The notes beneath the pieces were generated by a model. That model saw nothing but the letters and a program-made list of their open reading frames with translations, had not been told where the DNA came from and did not search any database. Positions 24,581 to 32,637 of a stretch of 64,000 nt of DNA are shown here, piece by piece. Source of the DNA: Clostridia bacterium (GTDB lineage: Bacteria > Bacillota > Clostridia > Oscillospirales > CAG-272); contig JAFVVP010000007.1 in NCBI GenBank assembly GCA_017502135.1, positions 62,001-126,000 on the forward strand, written 5' to 3'. Position numbers and translations under genes: made by a program. The stretch's first letter is position 1. Each line of letters opens with the position of its first letter.

Positions 24581-27257
24581 TGCATCGTTTCGTTATGAGT
24601 TTGCGAATGAAATCGGCAGGGATTACGGTAAATGCGACAAGGGCACTTATTGTGATCTCTCGGGTAGTCAAAGGAACGCATCTGAACATCTCGCCGCCGA
24701 AAAAGAGAATCATCAGCTGTACGATCGCCACCGTCATCATGATAAGGATGAACGGTTTGTTGCCGGAGAGATGTGCGAAGATATTGAGCCGGTTCGTACG
24801 CGCGTTAAAGCTGTTGAAGATACCGCAGAAAATAAACATGGAGAAAAAGACGGTGAGGTAATACGTTTCATCCCCGCGGTAAAAAATCCGATGCATAAGG
24901 GGGGATTTGAGAAACCAGATGCAAAGCGCAAGCGTGTAGCCGCCCGTCAGAAGAATCGATTCGATCATCTCGGACGAAAGGAGCGGCTCTTCACGCCGTC
25001 GCGGCGGATGACGCATATATTCCTTGAGCGACGGCTCGCCGGCGAACGCGAGCGCGCCGAGCGTATCCATAATGATGTTTACCCACAGCATTTGAATGAC
25101 CGTTACGGGATTTTCGATACCGATGAACGGCCCGATAAGCGATACGCCGACAGCGGATAGATTCATCATCAATTGAAAAACGATGAATTTTCGGATGCTC
25201 AGAAAGATTGTTCTTCCGAAAAGCACCGCCTTCGTAATGGAAGAAAAGCGGTCGTCGGTGATGACGATGGCACTCGCTTCACGGGCGGCGTCCGTTCCGC
25301 TTCCCATAGAGAAGCCGACGTCCGCGGCACGGAGAGCGGGGGCATCGTTGATGCCGTCTCCGGTCATGCCGACGACAAGTCCGAGTCCTTGCGAGAGGCG
25401 CACAAGGCGGCTTTTGTCCGTAGGGAGCGCGCGTGCCACCACGGCGATCTCGGGGATTTTCAGAGACAGTTCCGCATCTGTCATTTTGGCCATCTCGGCA
25501 CCGGTCAGAACGAGAGAGGGGCCGCTTTCCGTTATGATCTCGCATTCGCGCGCGATCGCTTCAGCCGTTATGGGATTGTCGCCCGTGATCATCACTGTTT
25601 GTATCCCCGCGCCGCGTGCGGATTCCACGGCACTTCTCGCATCGGGCCGGATTCGATCGCGGATCGCAATGAGTGCAATAAACGTGAGATTTTGAAACGT
25701 ACCGCATTCCGTGAGGTTCTCACCGTCGTATTCCATAAGCGCGATCACGCGGTGTGAAGAGGCGGCAAGACTCTGCCATCGACTGCGGACCGAGGCTGTC
25801 ACCGTCGGTGTGATGGGACGAACGCGTCCGTCATCGGAAAGATAGGTGACAGCGGCGGGAAGGAGCACTTCCGGCGCCCCCCTTACGTACGTTTTCGTGC
25901 GTCCTTGCGTATTGAGAACAGCGCTTGCGTACCGGCGCTCGGAGGAGAACGGCACGCGCCCCACGACGGTGGAAGCACGCGTATGCTTACCTACAAACGA
26001 CGACATCGCGCGGTCAGTGGCATTCCCGCGTCCCAGGGGGGCACAGGCGGCGTGATTTTGTAAGACCGCGGAATGGATCGGCGGGGTCTTTTTGAGCGCT
26101 GTCATGCTCTCAAATGCGCTCTCCGCCGATAATACGGATGCCACCTCGAGTTTGCCCGCGGTCAGAGTACCCGTTTTGTCGGTAAACAGTATGTTCAGAT
26201 TGCCCGCGGTCTCGATGCCGACAAGACGCCGTACCAGAACGCCCGAGCGGAGCATTCGTTTCATATTGGAAGAGAGTACAACGGTGATCATCATGGGGAG
26301 TCCTTCGGGGACGGCGACGACGAGAATGGAGATCGCCACCGTCAAGGCGCGGATAAGCGCCGGAATCGAGAAGGCGGGATTTTTGATCTTCTCGAGGATC
26401 ACGGCCGTATTCATACCGCTGTCGATGACGAATACGTTAAACAGATACGCGAAAGCGATGGCGGCGGCGGCAACGTAGCCGAGAAAGCTGACGCTTTTGG
26501 CGAGGCCGGCGAGCCGTTCCTTTAAGGGACTTGGGCGGGCGCTTTCTTGTACGTCCGAGGCCATACCTCCGTAGAAAGTGGAATCACCTACACGAAGGAT
26601 GAGAATCTCAGCTTCGCCCTCCGTTATACGGCTGCCGCGGAAAATCTCGTTTGGATCCTCGAGATCCCAGCGTATTTCATCGGGTGAGAGTTCACCCGCC
26701 GATCCGTCGGCAAAACGGGCAGCAGCCGTTTTCTTTTTTTCTTCGCTTTCACCTGTTAGAGGCGATTCGTCGGCAGAGAGTGATCCGGATATGACGATCC
26801 CGTCTGCCGGTACGGTAAAGCCGGACGTAAGCGTTATAACGTCGCCGACCGCGATCTGTGAGGCGCATAACTGAATCCTCTCGCCGTTCCGAAGTACGGT
26901 GAGGAGCGTATCGTCCGCTTGGCCGAGGAGCGTTTCAAACGCCTTGGCACTCGTGTATTCCGAGACTGTTGAAACGAGGGTGGAGATGAGAATGGCGGCG
27001 GCAATCCCGCCGCATTCAAGGTAATTCACATGGCCGAGGGTGACGAGAATATTGACAAGGAGTGCACCGAGCAGGATTTTGATGATCGGATCGTTGAAGT
27101 TTCTTATAAACTGTATAAAAAATCCGGCACGTTTTTTTTCGGTGAGAACGTTTGTGCCGAATTTCTTTCTGGATTCCTCCGCCGCTTTTGTCGTAAGTCC
27201 CCGGCGGAGGTCGTAGCGGATCTTTGGTGCGAGCGGGAGGTTTTCCCGAATATCCAT
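24561..27257 (-). CDS. P-type Ca2+-transporting ATPase
   Basis: The 898-residue cation pump has a complete domain order: N-terminal actuator part with LTGESEE near residue 166, PEGLP in the fourth membrane helix near 315, phosphorylation site DKTGTLTAGK near 360, nucleotide-binding domain, TGD near 558, and hinge GMTGDGINDAPAL near 628. It ends with the four-helix C-terminal cation ATPase domain. The PEGLP motif and PMCA/SERCA-like length support Ca2+ export at the cytoplasmic membrane. Mn2+ is an alternative substrate. It is followed by its own terminator. Confidence 0.92.
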   Translation of the reverse strand: MDIRENLPLAPKIRYDLRRGLTTKAAEESRKKFGTNVLTEKKRAGFFIQFIRNFNDPIIKILLGALLVNILVTLGHVNYLECGGIAAAILISTLVSTVSEYTSAKAFETLLGQADDTLLTVLRNGERIQLCASQIAVGDVITLTSGFTVPADGIVISGSLSADESPLTGESEEKKKTAAARFADGSAGELSPDEIRWDLEDPNEIFRGSRITEGEAEILILRVGDSTFYGGMASDVQESARPSPLKERLAGLAKSVSFLGYVAAAAIAFAYLFNVFVIDSGMNTAVILEKIKNPAFSIPALIRALTVAISILVVAVPEGLPMMITVVLSSNMKRMLRSGVLVRRLVGIETAGNLNILFTDKTGTLTAGKLEVASVLSAESAFESMTALKKTPPIHSAVLQNHAACAPLGRGNATDRAMSSFVGKHTRASTVVGRVPFSSERRYASAVLNTQGRTKTYVRGAPEVLLPAAVTYLSDDGRVRPITPTVTASVRSRWQSLAASSHRVIALMEYDGENLTECGTFQNLTFIALIAIRDRIRPDARSAVESARGAGIQTVMITGDNPITAEAIARECEIITESGPSLVLTGAEMAKMTDAELSLKIPEIAVVARALPTDKSRLVRLSQGLGLVVGMTGDGINDAPALRAADVGFSMGSGTDAAREASAIVITDDRFSSITKAVLFGRTIFLSIRKFIVFQLMMNLSAVGVSLIGPFIGIENPVTVIQMLWVNIIMDTLGALAFAGEPSLKEYMRHPPRRREEPLLSSEMIESILLTGGYTLALCIWFLKSPLMHRIFYRGDETYYLTVFFSMFIFCGIFNSFNARTNRLNIFAHLSGNKPFILIMMTVAIVQLMILFFGGEMFRCVPLTTREITISALVAFTVIPADFIRKLITKRCKKSGAA

Positions 27258-27324
27258 AAAATCACGACCTTTACGTCAGATGAAATTTTATGGTCTACTA
27301 TATGCGACGGCTTTGAAAAATAGT

Positions 27325-27361
27325 ATAAAAAACGGGACGGTACCGAAACCCGGCACCGCCC
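27325..27361 (-). terminator. Terminator of the CorA-type gene
   Basis: On the minus strand an 11-bp stem with G-U pairs is followed by CGTTTTTTATACT, starting about 8 nt after the stop codon. Confidence 0.82.
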
Positions 27362-27368
27362 GCAGACA

Positions 27369-28313
27369 TTATTTGAAAATACGAAGTTTTGAAAGGATAA
27401 TACCGGCCACGATGAGCGAAAGGGCGGCGATCCCCAGTATGATGGCAAAGCCGTACGGGCTCTGTGCAAACGGCATCCCCGCGAGGGATACGTTCATTCC
27501 GTACGCGCTGAAGATCATCGTAGGAACGGACATGACGATTGTGATGATCGCGAGCAGTTTCATGACGACGTTTAGATTATTGGAAATGACTGACGAGAAC
27601 GCATTCATCAGATCGTTCAATACACCGCTGTAAATGGCCGCCATTTCGATCGCCTGCTTGTTCTCGACGATGACGTCGTCGAGAAGGTCCGCATCCTCGG
27701 GATATTTTTTGATTGCTTCTACGCGAAGGAGTTTTTCGAGGACGGTTCCGTTGGCGCGGAGCGACGTTGAGAAATAGAGAAGACTTTTTTCCAGTTTGAG
27801 CAGTTCCAAAAGCTCCTCGTTGCGCGTGGAGCGGTGCAGGGTTTTCTCGATCACGCCGCTTTTGCGGTCGATGCTCCGAAGGTAAGACAGATACGAAGAG
27901 GCAACGCGGTAGAGGATCTGCAAAACGAAACGCGATTTCATCGACGTGTTGAACTCCCGCACCTTACCCTCCGAAAACTGCTTTAGTATGGGAGAATCGT
28001 CAAGGCATACGGTAACGGCGGCATTCTCCGTCAGAATGACGGAGAGAGGGAGCGTATCGTACAACTCGCGCTCGGCTTCCACGCTGAAGTACGGTATATT
28101 TACGAGGATCATCGTGTATGCTTCATCCGTCTCGAGGCGGGATCGCTCCTCCTTGTCGAGCGCGGCACGCAGAACATCCTCCTCGAGCGACAATTCTTCG
28201 GCTACGTTTTTTATCTCCTCCCGGGTGGGCGCAACAAGCGAGATCCACGTCCCTTTCGTGCACGGATCGGCCGTTTTAAGAAGTCCGTTTTCGGTTATGT
28301 AGCGGTTTACCAT
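27369..28313 (-). CDS. CorA-family divalent metal ion transporter
   Basis: The protein has 314 residues. A long cytoplasmic, charged alpha/beta N-domain is followed by two C-terminal membrane helices (about residues 250-270 and 285-308). Between them the YGMN signature of the CorA selectivity filter lies near residue 273. It should form a pentameric channel for Mg2+, or for Co2+/Ni2+ in some members. GAGG precedes the ATG. The neighbouring P-type ATPase also moves divalent cations, but the two are in separate transcripts. Confidence 0.9.
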   Translation of the reverse strand: MVNRYITENGLLKTADPCTKGTWISLVAPTREEIKNVAEELSLEEDVLRAALDKEERSRLETDEAYTMILVNIPYFSVEAERELYDTLPLSVILTENAAVTVCLDDSPILKQFSEGKVREFNTSMKSRFVLQILYRVASSYLSYLRSIDRKSGVIEKTLHRSTRNEELLELLKLEKSLLYFSTSLRANGTVLEKLLRVEAIKKYPEDADLLDDVIVENKQAIEMAAIYSGVLNDLMNAFSSVISNNLNVVMKLLAIITIVMSVPTMIFSAYGMNVSLAGMPFAQSPYGFAIILGIAALSLIVAGIILSKLRIFK

Positions 28314-28528
28314 AAAGCTACCTCTTTTCTGTTTGTTTTCTCTGAAGCATTTGTAAATGCAGTCTTTTTGTCGTAAAATGACCGCGTGAAAATACTAAAA
28401 ACGGGGGAGATGTTTGTGAAACTGAGCATCTGCACTTTTAATCCTCGGTTTGAAACGGCAAAGGACGGAGAAAACGCTTCTCCGATCACTATCCTGTAAT
28501 GGCGGAGATTGAACTTTGAGTCGGGGCT

Positions 28529-29380
28529 TTACTCAAGTTCTTTCTTGCTGAAGCCCGAGCCGATTACCTCGGCGGCGTCCGTGATGATCATAAACGCCTC
28601 GGGATCAATCTCCTTGACGAGTTTCTGCAAAGCGAACAGCTCGGAACGTTTCATTACACACATTACTACGTTTTTATTGACGCCGGTATACCATCCAATG
28701 CCGCGGAGCACCGTTGCTCCGCGGCTTATTTTTTGCGTGATTGCGTCGCCGATCTCCGCGTAGCGGTCGGAAATGATAAGGGAGAGCTTTGCGCGTCCCA
28801 TGCCGTTCATCACGGCATCAATAGAAAAGGAATAGGCGATCGTGGCGGCAACGGAATAAAGGATTCCGTCAAAACGCCACTTGAGGAGCGCCGCGCCGAG
28901 AATGATCACGGCGTCGATCATGAGGATAAGCGTGCCTACGGGAATACGGCGTACGCGGTGGCGGATGAGATATGCAGCCAGATCAGAGCCGCCCGTGGTG
29001 TAGCCGCGCATCAGCATGATGCCCGCGCCCGCGCCCATCATCGCACCGCCGCAGATTGCGCTGAGCATCGGCTCGGCGGAGGCGGGCGGAAAGAAAGCAA
29101 GAAGGTCGGTAAAAACGGACGTCGCGGCGATTCCGATCACCGTACGCGTCATCCCTTTGACACCTTCAAACTTTATGTTGAGAAGGACGAGCGGGGCGTT
29201 TACGATCAGGATGCCGAGACCGACGGGAAGGCCTAAGAGCTCGTGGGCGGTGACAGCAATACCGGTCGCGCCGCCCGTGACGATGCCGCAGGGTGTCAGA
29301 AAAAAAGCCAGAGATAATGCAAAGAGCACGCTGCCCGTAAGTACGGTGCCCAGTTCAATAAAGACTGATTTTGTACGCAT
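28529..29380 (-). CDS. YitT-family membrane protein with DUF2179 domain
   Basis: The protein has 283 residues with five to six membrane helices in the first 200, including the family phrases GIVTGGATGIAV near residue 32 and GYTTGGSDLAAYLI near 126. It ends in a soluble DUF2179-type domain of about 80 residues (ATVLRGIGWYTGVNKNVVMCVM). YitT proteins are widespread in Firmicutes and their transport role is not settled. GGAGG lies before the ATG. The gene is transcribed away from the S1-domain gene. Confidence 0.88.
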   Translation of the reverse strand: MRTKSVFIELGTVLTGSVLFALSLAFFLTPCGIVTGGATGIAVTAHELLGLPVGLGILIVNAPLVLLNIKFEGVKGMTRTVIGIAATSVFTDLLAFFPPASAEPMLSAICGGAMMGAGAGIMLMRGYTTGGSDLAAYLIRHRVRRIPVGTLILMIDAVIILGAALLKWRFDGILYSVAATIAYSFSIDAVMNGMGRAKLSLIISDRYAEIGDAITQKISRGATVLRGIGWYTGVNKNVVMCVMKRSELFALQKLVKEIDPEAFMIITDAAEVIGSGFSKKELE

Positions 29381-29534
29381 AGCGTTCCTCCAAACGGCCG
29401 TGTGAAATAATTAAGGGATTTACGAGTGAGACGAGGAGAGCGTTTTTGGGAATACGAATCTGCCCGCCGGCATATCTTGTTGTAGAGCAAGCGGAGGAAA
29501 TTCATAACAAAAAGGGAAAAGAGGGTATCAAAAA

Positions 29535-30497
29535 ATGACGGATAAGACATATGCACCGGAAGGCACACTCATCGGTACAGCGGAGAACGCGGCGTGCGTG
29601 TCATCTCTCTACGGACTTGAACGGGCGATGGCACAGGGGCGGATCCTTGAGGGGATCGCGGTCATGTGCGACTGTACTGAGATGAGTCTTCAGGTGGATC
29701 TCGGCGGGATCATCGGGGTGATTGAACGGGAAGAAGCCGTATACAACCACGACGGAGGCGAGGTCAAGGATATCGCCATCATCACCCGCGTGGGAAAGCC
29801 GGTTTGTTTTAAGGTGATCGGAATTATGCGGGACGGTGGGAACGTGCGCGTTCGCCTTTCCCGCCGCGCTGCACAGGCTGAGTGTATGGAGAACTTCATC
29901 CTCCGTCGGCGTCCGGGGGATATCGTGCCCGCGAAGGTTACGCATCTTGAATCCTTCGGCGCGTTCGTTGATATTGGGTGCGGAATTGTTTCCCTTTTGA
30001 CGGTGGACTGTATTTCCGTATCACGCATATCCCATCCGTCCGATCGGCTTTTCCCGGGTGAGCAGATCATGGCGGTGATCAAAAGCATCGACGCTGTGAG
30101 CGGTCGGGTGTATATGACGCACCGTGAACTCCTCGGAACATGGGAGGAAAATGCCGCCATGTTTGCACCGACGCAAACAGTGTCGGGAATCGTGCGGTCG
30201 ATCGAGCCGTACGGGATTTTCGTGGAGCTTGCGCCGAATCTGGCGGGCCTTGCAGAGCTTCGCGAGGGGGTTGCCGTCGGCGATCGCTGCGCCGTATACA
30301 TAAAGAGCATCGTTCCGAACCGTATGAAGATCAAACTTGTAATCATTGATTCGCATGCGGAGCACGTGCCGAGACGTATGCGGTATTTCATTGATACGGC
30401 GGCGGTCGATCACTTATCGTATTGGCGCTATTCGCCGCCGGAATGTGCGAAATGCATCGAAACGGATTTTGACGCTATGGAAAAGTCGTATCTTTAG
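29535..30497 (+). CDS. S1-domain RNA-binding protein
   Basis: The protein has 320 residues. At least two S1 OB-fold repeats are visible: one at about residues 128-200 (PAKVTHLESFGAFVDIGCG) and one at about 215-280 (GIVRSIEPYGIFVELAPNLAGLAE). A more divergent one lies in residues 40-110. Ribosomal protein S1-like proteins of Firmicutes bind RNA and may aid translation or RNA decay. No nuclease or IspH fusion is present. It stands alone between divergent and unrelated genes, so its partners are not shown. Confidence 0.8.
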   Translation: MTDKTYAPEGTLIGTAENAACVSSLYGLERAMAQGRILEGIAVMCDCTEMSLQVDLGGIIGVIEREEAVYNHDGGEVKDIAIITRVGKPVCFKVIGIMRDGGNVRVRLSRRAAQAECMENFILRRRPGDIVPAKVTHLESFGAFVDIGCGIVSLLTVDCISVSRISHPSDRLFPGEQIMAVIKSIDAVSGRVYMTHRELLGTWEENAAMFAPTQTVSGIVRSIEPYGIFVELAPNLAGLAELREGVAVGDRCAVYIKSIVPNRMKIKLVIIDSHAEHVPRRMRYFIDTAAVDHLSYWRYSPPECAKCIETDFDAMEKSYL

Positions 30498-30615
30498 TAT
30501 GGCGTCTTTCGGATCGGATATGTAAATCCACTTTTCTGTGAAAGAGGTACGGCATTTTGTTATAATACGTTTTGTATAAAGCGGCACCAATCGACAAGCT
30601 TTGACATATGATACA

Positions 30616-30637
30616 TTGAGCCTTAAAAGCTCAATTT
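30616..30637 (+). terminator. Short hairpin before the 30.66 kb membrane protein
   Basis: TTGAGC/GCTCAA arms with a 7-nt loop are followed by only TTT. A TATAAT lies upstream at 30561-30566. It could be a weak terminator of the S1 gene or a leader element. Confidence 0.35.
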
Positions 30638-30658
30638 CAAAATGAAGGTGCACAAAGT

Positions 30659-31084
30659 ATGGAATGTTATAAGAGATGCCTGTCGGTGTGGGGCGGCATC
30701 GCCGTTCTCGGAGCGGGAATACTCGCAGTGCTTGTGGGTATCCTTTTCGGATTCGGTCTTTTGCCGCTTATTACGCCGGTCGTGTATGCGTTGATTGCAG
30801 TCGCTCTTGTCGGCGCGGCGCTGTTCAGTGCGGCGGCAGTTTTGGCGGGAAGAAACCCCCGCCTTCTGAGATGCCTCAGCCGGACGGCCGGACAATGGAT
30901 AGCCGGATTTATCGGCACCTTGGCTTCGGCTTTGGCGGTGCTTTCGTTCATCGCGGTGGCTCCCGCGTGGCTTGGCGGCGTCCTTATCGGCCTCTTGACG
31001 CTGTTTACGGCGCTCCTATTTATCGGCTGGGCTCGCCATGCCGTTTGTGCGGGTGATGCGCAGAGCGTTGGCACAATGGAATAA
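30659..31084 (+). CDS. Small four-helix membrane protein, unknown function
   Basis: The protein has 141 residues and four evenly spaced hydrophobic helices (about residues 10-33, 37-60, 80-102 and 106-126) with short basic loops. The N-terminus MECYKRC is cytoplasmic by charge. A GAAGGTG ribosome site stands about 11 nt before the ATG. No conserved catalytic residues can be seen and I do not recognise the family. It is a single gene closed by a strong hairpin. Confidence 0.65.
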   Translation: MECYKRCLSVWGGIAVLGAGILAVLVGILFGFGLLPLITPVVYALIAVALVGAALFSAAAVLAGRNPRLLRCLSRTAGQWIAGFIGTLASALAVLSFIAVAPAWLGGVLIGLLTLFTALLFIGWARHAVCAGDAQSVGTME

Positions 31085-31100
31085 AAATAAAAAGGAAACG

Positions 31101-31134
31101 GCGCCCCGATGCGTTTGGCATCGGGGTGCTCTTG
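31101..31134. terminator. Bidirectional terminator between convergent genes
   Basis: A 12-bp stem (31101-31112 with 31118-31129, one G-U pair) has TCTTGTTTATT on the plus side and a T-rich run on the minus side. It separates the membrane protein from the fusion protein gene. Confidence 0.8.
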
Positions 31135-31135
31135 T

Positions 31136-32410
31136 TTATTGGGTAGTGCGCTTTTGTTTTTCCAGCCGCGCTTTGATAAATACTTCTGCCGATTCGATAA
31201 TACGGCCGATGCTTCGACCGCCCAGACGGCGGATGGCGGTAGATTTATCCGCCCAGATCGCATCGGAGATTTCGTTCTCGCCGAGGGAAAGCTCTCCCGT
31301 GGCTTCGGCTAAAAAGATTACTACGTTTTTGGAGGCCTTCGCGGATACCGTGTAGGAGAGCTCGCGGCGGAATCCTTCGATGAGCGCTACGGTAAGTCCC
31401 GTTTCCTCGCGGATTTCACGAAGTGCCGTTTCTCTTTCCGTCTCCCCTGCGGCGATGTGTCCCTTCGGAACGCTCCACGTACCGGATCGGTGCTGATAGA
31501 GGATCAGATATTCGATCCCGCCGTTGGGGCGTACTCGGTAAATGATGCCGCCGCAGGATTTTTCATAGATGCAGATGATGCTTGTGTCAAAATACTGTTC
31601 GGCAAAGCGAACGGCTTCTTCGATCATCGGCTCGTAAGCGACCATGCCGCTGGGGGCAACGACTAACTTGTCCTCGTTGTCGTTTTTTCGGTGAATCACT
31701 GCGATGACTGTTCCCGTGAATCGGCGAAGCGGCTTGTTCACACCGTAAATATACGCATCGAGATTCTCGCCGTCGGCGGCGGGAATGCCGGGGACGAATC
31801 CGTAGTTGAGCGTATAGGTCAAGTCGGGGTGCTTCGGATGAACACTGCCCAGCGGGCGGTCGATCACAATGGTCAGATGCTTACCGAGAAGCGGATCGGT
31901 AATACTGAGCCTGAGAATATTTTGTATAAAGCGGGATTTTTCCGCGGCATACCTTTTTTGATCGTAGCGATAGCGCTTTGCGAGGTCTTTTTTCAGTTCC
32001 TCGTACTCGTTTGCGGCAAATACGTGGTTATTCAGGTAAGTGCGGAATGCGAGGAGATCCTTCCAGATTTTCTCCGAGTGGCGCGTGATGTAAAGGTGAT
32101 GGGCGTCGCCTGAACGGTCGCGGTGCGCTCTCGCCATGCGAACACATCCGGTTTCATCCGTCGGAATACGGAAAAAGCCGATCTCCGCGAGGGTTTCGAC
32201 AACTTTATCTATATCTGCACCGTCGGTCAGAGCGATGGCGATGTCGATCACGGGAACGGCAAGGATGCCGCGAACGGCCGTCGAACCGATGTGCTGTATA
32301 TCGACGGCGTTCTCGCCGAGTTGAGAAGTGAGACGGGATATTATCACAGATGCCTCACTGTCCCAGGAGGACATATGACGGCTGAGCCGGATTTCGCGTA
32401 AAGCCGCCAT
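31136..32410 (-). CDS. Three-domain fusion: GrpB-like, pyrophosphatase-like, Nudix hydrolase
   Basis: The 424-residue soluble protein has three recognisable parts. Residues about 1-165 match the GrpB/UPF0157 nucleotidyltransferase-like family (IQHIGSTAVRGILAVPVIDI near 39, HHLYIT near 105). Residues about 170-285 resemble small inorganic-pyrophosphatase-like proteins (TIVIDRPLGSVHPKHPDL, LNYGFVPGI, LDAYIYGV). Residues about 287-410 form a Nudix domain with a perfect Nudix box (GHIAAGETERETALREIREETG, residues ~318-340). A GGAGGTG site precedes the ATG and no frameshift is needed. A role in nucleotide or nucleotide-conjugate turnover is likely. Confidence 0.82.
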   Translation of the reverse strand: MAALREIRLSRHMSSWDSEASVIISRLTSQLGENAVDIQHIGSTAVRGILAVPVIDIAIALTDGADIDKVVETLAEIGFFRIPTDETGCVRMARAHRDRSGDAHHLYITRHSEKIWKDLLAFRTYLNNHVFAANEYEELKKDLAKRYRYDQKRYAAEKSRFIQNILRLSITDPLLGKHLTIVIDRPLGSVHPKHPDLTYTLNYGFVPGIPAADGENLDAYIYGVNKPLRRFTGTVIAVIHRKNDNEDKLVVAPSGMVAYEPMIEEAVRFAEQYFDTSIICIYEKSCGGIIYRVRPNGGIEYLILYQHRSGTWSVPKGHIAAGETERETALREIREETGLTVALIEGFRRELSYTVSAKASKNVVIFLAEATGELSLGENEISDAIWADKSTAIRRLGGRSIGRIIESAEVFIKARLEKQKRTTQ

Positions 32411-32573
32411 ATCATCACCTCCGCATTTTTACTGACTCAATTCGTACAAATTTACATAATACATTATACCGCATAGACGCGTGTTCCGTCAAGGCAGTTC
32501 GGAAAAATCGGTGTTTTGCCTCGGCGGTATTCGATTCTGTTTTTCAGCGTCTCTCTGAAAATGCTTATGCATC

Positions 32574-32602
32574 TTGCAAACAAGGGAAAAAAAGTGTACA
32601 AT
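32574..32602 (+). promoter_or_regulatory. Promoter of recG
   Basis: TTGCAA (32574-32579), 17-nt spacer, TACAAT (32597-32602), 35 nt before the start codon. Confidence 0.7.
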
Positions 32603-32637
32603 AAAAGCAGAATGAATTTTACTGACGGGAGGACGGC

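Noticed and set aside
28410..28499. A 29-codon plus-strand frame after a purine-rich stretch, beginning MFVKLSICTFN
   Set aside because: The start phrase faintly recalls sugar-isomerase proteins, but the spacing to the ribosome site is wrong and nothing more follows. Too little to call a gene or a remnant.
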